From Pseudoxanthomonas mexicana (GTDB lineage: Bacteria > Pseudomonadota > Gammaproteobacteria > Xanthomonadales > Xanthomonadaceae), in NCBI RefSeq assembly GCF_001556105.1, contig NZ_LSIF01000017.1, positions 1 to 41,964 on the forward strand: a DNA stretch of 41,964 bases, written 5' to 3'. The notes under the pieces are model-generated. The model searched no databases and had not been told where the DNA came from. It saw only the letters and a program-made list of their open reading frames with translations. Shown one piece after another: positions 37,069-41,964 of the stretch. Position 1 is the stretch's first letter. The number at the start of each line of letters is the position of its first letter. The translations under genes were made by a program, and so were the position numbers.

Positions 37069-37936
37069 CGGCCAGCACGCCGACATGGAAGGCATGCACG
37101 CGGCGCGCGTCGGCGCGTGCGACGCGGAACATGAAGCGGCCCAGCGTCAGTTCCTCGCCGGTTTCCGGCAGATGGCCGATGGCCGCGGTAATCAGGCCAC
37201 CGACGGTGTCGTACTCGTCGTCGAGGAAGTCGGCACCGAAGCGCTCGTTGAAGTCGGCGATCGGCGTCAGCGCATCGACCACGAACTGGCCGTCGGCCTG
37301 CGCCGCGATCAATGCGGCGCCGTCTTCGGCTTCGTCGTGTTCGTCGTCGATCTCGCCGACGATCTGTTCCAGCACGTCCTCGATGGTGACCAGGCCGGCC
37401 ACACCGCCGTACTCATCCACGACGATCGCCATGTGGTTGCGCGACAGCCGGAATTCCTTCAGCAGCAGATTGAGTTTCTTGGACTCCGGGATCAGCACTG
37501 CCGGCCGCAGCAGTTCGCGCACGCTGCCCGGCCCGTTGTCGGCGACGACGCCGCGCAGCAGGTCCTTGGCCAGCAGGATGCCGAGGATCTCGTCCTTGTT
37601 GTCGCCGTGCACCGGGAAGCGCGAATGGCCGGATTCCACCACGTCCTTCATCAGGTCGAGGAAGCGCGCTTCCACCGGCAGGGAGACCATCTGCGCGCGC
37701 GGCACCATGACATCGCCCACGGTGAGATCGGCGACCGCAATGGCGCCTTCCATCATCTTGAGGGTGTCGCCGCCGATCAGGCCGTCGGACTGCGCATCGC
37801 GCAGGATGGCCACCAGATCGTCGCGTGTGCTGGGTTCGCCGGAGAACGCCGAACTGAGGCGGTCCAGCCAGGTGCGCCGTTTCTCCGACGGTTTGTCGGA
37901 GCCTTCCGGCGCGAGGGTACTGTCGTCTTCTGACAT
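37061..37936 (-). CDS. ybeX: CorC/HlyC family CBS-domain protein (YbeX)
   Basis: 291 residues. It has no membrane DUF21 domain, so it is the short cytosolic YbeX/CorC type. A CBS pair lies at about 70-200 (VGDVMVPRAQMV; VDEYGGVAGLVTIEDVLEQIVGEI), followed by the CorC_HlyC C-terminal domain (DEYDTVGGLI). E. coli YbeX is tied to Mg2+ homeostasis and ribosome or rRNA metabolism, in keeping with its neighbours ybeZ and ybeY. It overlaps the Lnb-domain gene by 8 bases and lies 39 bases after the secreted hypothetical gene. Confidence 0.92.
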   Translation of the reverse strand: MSEDDSTLAPEGSDKPSEKRRTWLDRLSSAFSGEPSTRDDLVAILRDAQSDGLIGGDTLKMMEGAIAVADLTVGDVMVPRAQMVSLPVEARFLDLMKDVVESGHSRFPVHGDNKDEILGILLAKDLLRGVVADNGPGSVRELLRPAVLIPESKKLNLLLKEFRLSRNHMAIVVDEYGGVAGLVTIEDVLEQIVGEIDDEHDEAEDGAALIAAQADGQFVVDALTPIADFNERFGADFLDDEYDTVGGLITAAIGHLPETGEELTLGRFMFRVARADARRVHAFHVGVLADA

Positions 37937-37975
37937 CTCGGGGGCGTGGTCGCCCGCGGGGGCGTGACGGCCAGT

Positions 37976-38560
37976 CTAACCCGGTTGGGAGACCGGCGCA
38001 GGCGTCGGCGCCTCGTCTCCGCCCTCCGCTTCGTCCTCGTCCCCGGGCAGGTCCAGGCTGTAGCTGCAGCCTGCGAGCGTCTTGCCGGGATGGGAGGACA
38101 CGTTGCTGACGTTGAGCACGGCCGAGTCGATCAGCATCTTGCCGGAGGCCGGATCGCGGATCTCCTCGCTGCGCACTTCCTTGCCGAACATGGCCTTGGC
38201 CGGCGTGTCGACGGCGGTCTCCAGCTCAAGCTGCTTCGCCAGCGGGCGCGGATCGGGCAGGTCGAGCACGGCGACGACGCCACCGCCGGAGAAGGCGATG
38301 TGGTCCGTGTCGTGGCCGAACACCCGGACCGGGGCGAGCAGGCGGTACTCGCTCATGAACATGTTCGCCTGCGGCAGCGGCTGCCAGCCCAGCGCGACGG
38401 CCTTCAGCGGGTCCTCGAGCAACGGCGCGATCGCCGTGAGCTGCCCGAGATCGCCACGACACTCGATCAGGGCCGCGAGGTCGGGGCGGGCCTCCTGCGC
38501 GGTGGCGGACAGCGGGAGGCACAGCGCCAGCGCGGGCACGAAACAGGCGGCACGCAGCAT
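37976..38560 (-). CDS. Exported hypothetical protein between ybeY and ybeX
   Basis: 194 residues from ATG 38560. The signal peptide ends about residue 21 (SATA-Q). The mature part begins ARPDLAALIECRGDL, contains a single early cysteine (C31) and a later one in LAGCSYSLDL (about residue 170), which could form a disulfide, and ends in an acidic, proline-rich tail (GDEDEAEGGDEAPTPAP). I do not recognise the family. It starts 4 bases after the ybeY stop, so it is surely in the operon. It is not present between ybeY and ybeX in E. coli. It is probably periplasmic; function unknown. Confidence 0.7.
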   Translation of the reverse strand: MLRAACFVPALALCLPLSATAQEARPDLAALIECRGDLGQLTAIAPLLEDPLKAVALGWQPLPQANMFMSEYRLLAPVRVFGHDTDHIAFSGGGVVAVLDLPDPRPLAKQLELETAVDTPAKAMFGKEVRSEEIRDPASGKMLIDSAVLNVSNVSSHPGKTLAGCSYSLDLPGDEDEAEGGDEAPTPAPVSQPG

Positions 38561-38564
38561 GCGA

Positions 38565-39053
38565 TCAGTCTTCCGCGTAAGGATCGGCGATGCCGAGATC
38601 GGCGAGGATTTCGCGCTCCAGTTGCTCCATGCACTCGGCTTCCTTGTCGTCTTCATGGTCCCAGCCCAGCAGGTGCAGCGCACCGTGCACGGTCATGTGC
38701 GCGTAATGCGCGGCCAACAGCTTCTTCTGTTCCTTCGCCTCGCGCGCGACCACCGGCGCGCAGATCACCAGATCGCCGAGCAGCGGCATCTTCACGCCCT
38801 TCGGCAGCTTGACGCCTTCGGCCATCTCGGCCGGGAAGCTGAGCACGTTGGTCGCGTAGTCACGGCCGCGGTAGTGGCGGTTGAGCGCGCGGCCTTCCTT
38901 GCTGTCGACGATGCGGATGGCGAGGTCGGCTTCGCGGATGCGGCCCTTCAGCGCGGCGGCCACCCACTTGCGGAAACTCACGGCGGAAGGAATGCCGGTG
39001 CGCGGCAGCGCGTAACTGACGGCGACTTCGAGGCGGACAGGGCCCTGGGTCAT
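38565..39053 (-). CDS. ybeY: Endoribonuclease YbeY (rRNA maturation)
   Basis: 162 residues from ATG 39053; longer in-frame starts would overlap the phoH stop. The zinc motif HGALHLLGWDH supplies H123, H127 and H133. The conserved YATNVLSFP and GDLVICAP segments are also present. YbeY is a single-strand-specific endoribonuclease involved in 16S rRNA 3' maturation and late 70S quality control. In the usual H(x)3H(x)5H motif the aromatic before the last DH is tyrosine; here tryptophan (W131), a mild change. It is part of the miaB-ybeZ-ybeY-ybeX series. Confidence 0.95.
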   Translation of the reverse strand: MTQGPVRLEVAVSYALPRTGIPSAVSFRKWVAAALKGRIREADLAIRIVDSKEGRALNRHYRGRDYATNVLSFPAEMAEGVKLPKGVKMPLLGDLVICAPVVAREAKEQKKLLAAHYAHMTVHGALHLLGWDHEDDKEAECMEQLEREILADLGIADPYAED

Positions 39054-39078
39054 GGCAGGCGTGATCGACGTGGAGGGG

Positions 39079-40062
39079 TCAGGCGGGTTCCGCTTCCGGA
39101 TCCTTGCCATCGCGTGCATCGTAAGCCCGCACGATCTTCGCCACCAGCGGATGGCGCACGACGTCGCGGCTGGTGAAGAAGTTGAAGGAGATGCCGTCCA
39201 CGCCGCGCAGCACCTCCAGCGCGTCCTTCAGGCCGGACTTCTGGTGCTTGGGCAGGTCGACCTGGGTCAGGTCGCCGGTGACGACCGCGGTGCTGCCGTA
39301 GCCGATGCGCGTGAGGAACATCTTCATCTGTTCGATGGTGGTGTTCTGCGCCTCGTCGAGGATGACGAAGGCGTCGTTGAGCGTGCGGCCGCGCATGTAG
39401 GCCAGCGGCGCGATCTCGATGACGTTCTTTTCCAGCAGCTTGACCACCTTCTCCACACCCAGCATTTCGTAGAGCGCGTCGTACAGCGGGCGCAGGTAGG
39501 GGTCGACCTTCTGGCTGAGATCGCCGGGCAGGAAGCCGAGCTTCTCGCCTGCCTCCACCGCCGGACGCACCAGGATCAGCCGCTGCACGCGCGATTCGTT
39601 CAGCGCCTCGACCGCGCTCGCCACGGCCAGGAAGGTCTTGCCGGTGCCTGCCGGGCCGATGCCGAAATTGATGTCGTGGGTGGCGATGGCATGCAGGTAC
39701 TTCGCCTGGTTGGCGCCGCGGCCACGCACGGTGCCGCGCTTGACCTTGATGGCGACGTCCTGCGGCTGGTAGTCCGCGTCGGCGATGCGGTCGACGTTGG
39801 CGCTGTTCAGGCGCAGGTGGATGGCTTCGCTGTCGAAGGTCTCGCTGGCGGTCTCCTCGTACAGCGCATGCAGCAGCTTTTCCGCGGCGGCAGCGGACTT
39901 CTCGGGTCCGGTGATGCGGAAGATGGCGCCGCGGTTGGCGATCTCCACGCCCAGGCGCAGTTCGATCTGGCGCAGGTGCGCATCGAACGGGCCGGCCAGG
40001 TTGGCGAGGCGCTCGACGTTCTCGGGCTGCAGGGTGAATTCGTGTTGGCTGGGAACGGTCAT
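39079..40062 (-). CDS. ybeZ: PhoH-like ATPase (YbeZ)
   Basis: 327 residues from ATG 40062. A KH-like N-terminal region (about 20-90, ITGPEKSAAAAEKLL) precedes a P-loop ATPase domain. Walker A is GPAGTGKT (136-143) and Walker B is ILDEAQNTT with D236/E237. PhoH-like proteins are RNA-linked ATPases; YbeZ interacts with YbeY in E. coli. The gene order with ybeY 25 bases downstream supports the name. No phosphate-regulon box was seen, and the name PhoH is historical. Confidence 0.94.
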   Translation of the reverse strand: MTVPSQHEFTLQPENVERLANLAGPFDAHLRQIELRLGVEIANRGAIFRITGPEKSAAAAEKLLHALYEETASETFDSEAIHLRLNSANVDRIADADYQPQDVAIKVKRGTVRGRGANQAKYLHAIATHDINFGIGPAGTGKTFLAVASAVEALNESRVQRLILVRPAVEAGEKLGFLPGDLSQKVDPYLRPLYDALYEMLGVEKVVKLLEKNVIEIAPLAYMRGRTLNDAFVILDEAQNTTIEQMKMFLTRIGYGSTAVVTGDLTQVDLPKHQKSGLKDALEVLRGVDGISFNFFTSRDVVRHPLVAKIVRAYDARDGKDPEAEPA

Positions 40063-40091
40063 GGGGTAGGGCGGGTGTCTCGTGGCGTGGG

Positions 40092-40436
40092 TCAGTGGCG
40101 CGTCTGTTCGTCCGCGTCGTCCACCGGCCATTGGTGGAAGACATACACCTCGTCGTCGACGAGGGCCTGGTCGAAGTGTTCCTCCTCGGGCGCGTCGTGG
40201 CGCTCGATCTGCAGCGGTTCGTCCTCCACCGCGATCACTTCCCAGCCCTGCTCGCGGACGAACTCGACCGCGCGGCGCATCGGGTCCGGGACAAAGCCGG
40301 GGCGCAGGTAGCAGGTGACGAACGCCCCGCCGGCCTCGACGAAATCGGGGCTGTCGGGCAGGGGGCGGGCTTCCAGGGTGAACACCCACAGGCGCGGGCT
40401 ATCGAGGGAAATGGCGGCGATTCCTGGCGAACACAA
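40092..40436 (-). CDS. Conserved-looking small hypothetical protein between miaB and ybeZ
   Basis: Up to 114 residues. There is no in-frame ATG near the start: TTG 40436 opens the longest frame, GTG 40385 gives 97 residues, and neither has a clear ribosome-binding site. The folded part seems to begin at WVFTLEAR. The sequence is acidic, with a central VTCYLRPGFVPDPMRRAVEFVREQG-like helix (about 40-64) and a C-terminus rich in D and E, VYVFHQWPVDDADEQ. No membrane segment or signal peptide. The family is unknown to me. Position in the operon and codon pattern support it being a gene. Confidence 0.55.
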   Translation of the reverse strand: MCSPGIAAISLDSPRLWVFTLEARPLPDSPDFVEAGGAFVTCYLRPGFVPDPMRRAVEFVREQGWEVIAVEDEPLQIERHDAPEEEHFDQALVDDEVYVFHQWPVDDADEQTRH

Positions 40437-40507
40437 GGCGGACAGGCAGCGTAACCCGGCGCCGTGGCACGGGCCAGCCGCTGCCGTTCGTCGGCTGATC
40501 CGCCGGC

Positions 40508-41944
40508 TCAGTCGGTGCCGGCGACACGCCCGCGCAACGAGTTGCTCAACGCCTCGGTGATTACCACGTCGACGAATTGGCCAATGAGGCGCGGATGGCC
40601 GGGGAAATTCACCGAGCGCATGTTCTCGGTCTTGCCGGTCAGCTCATTCGGGTTCTTCTTCGAGGGGCCTTCCACCAGCACCGACTGCACCGTGCCGACC
40701 ATGCGCTGCGAGATGCCGGCGGCGTACGCATTGATGTGCTGCTGCAGGCGGTCCAGGCGAGCGTGCTTCACGGCATCGGACGTGTCGTCTTCCAGGTCCG
40801 CGGCCGGGGTGCCGGGGCGGCGCGAGTAGATGAAGCTGAAGCTCTGGTCGAAGCCGACGTCTTCCAGCAGCTTCATCGTCTTCTCGAAATCGGCGTCGGT
40901 TTCGCCCGGAAAACCGACGATGAAGTCCGAGCTGATCGAGATGTCCGGCCTTACCGCGCGCAGCTTGCGGATCTTCTGCTTGAACTCCAGCGCGGTGTAG
41001 CCGCGCTTCATCGCCGACAACACGCGGTCGCTGCCCGCCTGCACCGGCAGGTGCAGGAAGTTCGCCAGTTGCGGCACGTCCCGGTACGCGTCCACCAGCG
41101 AATCGCTGAACTCCAGCGGATGCGAGGTGGTGAAGCGGATGCGGCCGACGCCATCGATCTCGGCGATGGTGCGGATCAGCAGGCCGAGGTCGGCGACGTC
41201 GCCGTCACCGTACGGACCACGGTAGGCATTGACGTTCTGGCCCAGCAGGTTGATCTCGCGGACGCCCTGCGCGGCCAGCTGCGCCACTTCCACCAGCACG
41301 TCCTCGAACGGCCGGCTGACCTCGGTGCCGCGGGTGTAGGGCACCACGCAGAACGAGCAGTACTTCGAGCAGCCTTCCATGATCGACACGAACGCCGACG
41401 GGCCTTCGGCACGCGGTTCTGGCATGCGGTCGAACTTCTCGATCTCGGGGAAGCTGATGTCGATCTGCGGCTTGTTCTGCTCGCGACGCGCGCGGATCAG
41501 CTCCGGCAGGCGGTGCAGGGTCTGCGGGCCGAACACCAGGTCCACGTACGGCGCGCGCTTGACGATGGCTTCGCCTTCCTGGGAGGCCACACAGCCACCG
41601 ACGCCGATGATGACGTCGCGGCCGCCGGCTTTCAGGGCCTTCCAGCGGCCGAGCTGACTGAACACCTTCTCCTGCGCCTTTTCGCGGATGGAGCAGGTGT
41701 TCACCAGCACCACGTCGGCTTCTTCGGGGTTGTCGGTCAGCTCCAGACCATCGGAGGCGGCGAGCACGTCGGCCATCTTGGCCGAGTCGTACTCGTTCAT
41801 CTGGCACCCGTGGGTCTTGATGTACAGCTTCCCGCGGACCTGGTCGGGTGTGCGCGGGCGGCCGATGGGCAGCGGAACGAGGGCGGGGTCGGTCACGGCG
41901 GGGCCGGCCGTGGTCGGTAGTTCGGGGGCTTGCGTCCCGGTCAT
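40508..41944 (-). CDS. miaB: tRNA-2-methylthio-N6-dimethylallyladenosine synthase MiaB
   Basis: 478 residues. The N-terminal MTTase domain carries C47 ([13 protein letters not shown]), C84 ([10 protein letters not shown]) and C118 (GGCVASQEG) for one [4Fe-4S] cluster. The radical-SAM triad is C192, C196 and C199 (GCSKYCSFC) for the other. A TRAM domain ends the protein ([10 protein letters not shown]). It methylthiolates i6A37 in tRNAs reading UNN codons, using two S-adenosylmethionines. About 35 extra residues precede the conserved core at KLYIKTHGC, so a later start is possible, but ATG 41944 is the only good one. It is probably first in the miaB-ybeZ-ybeY-ybeX operon. The 20 bases beyond it are too few to show the promoter. 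Confidence 0.95.
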   Translation of the reverse strand: MTGTQAPELPTTAGPAVTDPALVPLPIGRPRTPDQVRGKLYIKTHGCQMNEYDSAKMADVLAASDGLELTDNPEEADVVLVNTCSIREKAQEKVFSQLGRWKALKAGGRDVIIGVGGCVASQEGEAIVKRAPYVDLVFGPQTLHRLPELIRARREQNKPQIDISFPEIEKFDRMPEPRAEGPSAFVSIMEGCSKYCSFCVVPYTRGTEVSRPFEDVLVEVAQLAAQGVREINLLGQNVNAYRGPYGDGDVADLGLLIRTIAEIDGVGRIRFTTSHPLEFSDSLVDAYRDVPQLANFLHLPVQAGSDRVLSAMKRGYTALEFKQKIRKLRAVRPDISISSDFIVGFPGETDADFEKTMKLLEDVGFDQSFSFIYSRRPGTPAADLEDDTSDAVKHARLDRLQQHINAYAAGISQRMVGTVQSVLVEGPSKKNPNELTGKTENMRSVNFPGHPRLIGQFVDVVITEALSNSLRGRVAGTD

Positions 41945-41964
41945 GGCGCTTAATCCAGTCGGGT

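Overview
This is a GC-rich, gene-dense stretch of chromosome from a Gram-negative gammaproteobacterium, most likely a member of the Xanthomonadaceae (Pseudoxanthomonas, Stenotrophomonas, Luteimonas, Lysobacter or Xanthomonas). The case rests on a fused aspartate kinase/diaminopimelate decarboxylase, a MurL-MurD2 pair for making D-glutamate-containing peptidoglycan precursors, paired inverted repeats beginning with GTAG, and secreted S9 peptidases next to peptide transporters. I found 35 protein genes. There is no tRNA, rRNA, CRISPR array, insertion sequence or prophage, and no gene-free gap longer than about 250 bases.

Layout. Positions 1-4.1 kb (minus strand): an M23 endopeptidase, a DUF533/TerB-like membrane protein, an HU-type protein with a lysine/alanine-rich tail, and an EF-G-like GTPase. 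4.3-9 kb: OsmC with a translationally overlapping hydrolase, a glycine-zipper envelope protein, a secreted amidohydrolase, and a PhzF-like protein facing them. 9.1-14.5 kb: lysAC, murL and murD2, a compact lysine/DAP and peptidoglycan precursor block. 14.6-17 kb: a dienelactone hydrolase, polyprenyl diphosphate synthase and ssb. 17.1-20.5 kb: rfbBACD for dTDP-L-rhamnose, with two 4-base gene overlaps. 20.6-30 kb: a peptide-use region, in which two secreted S9 peptidases flank a divergent POT/OPT transporter pair, followed by a DUF819 membrane protein. 30.1-33.6 kb (minus): cstA-ybdD and corA. 33.8-41.9 kb (minus): GH97 and then, in transcription order, miaB, a small hypothetical gene, ybeZ (phoH), ybeY, a secreted hypothetical, ybeX (corC) and a DUF4105/Lnb-domain membrane protein.

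The genes fall into a few themes. One is envelope construction: DAP, D-Glu, polyprenyl carrier, rhamnose, peptidoglycan hydrolase, and possibly lipoprotein acylation. Others are uptake of peptides and small carbon compounds, and RNA or translation maintenance (MiaB, YbeY, PhoH, EF-G-like). The strongest leads are the murL-murD2 block beside the lysAC fusion and the Lnb-domain protein in the place where E. coli has lnt. Next come two REPIN-like GTAG repeat pairs (one enclosing a long palindrome), phased A-tracts upstream of the HU gene, and several perfect hairpins without U-tracts at gene ends. I saw no clear sign of a wholly unknown multi-gene system. Most of the window looks like core chromosome.
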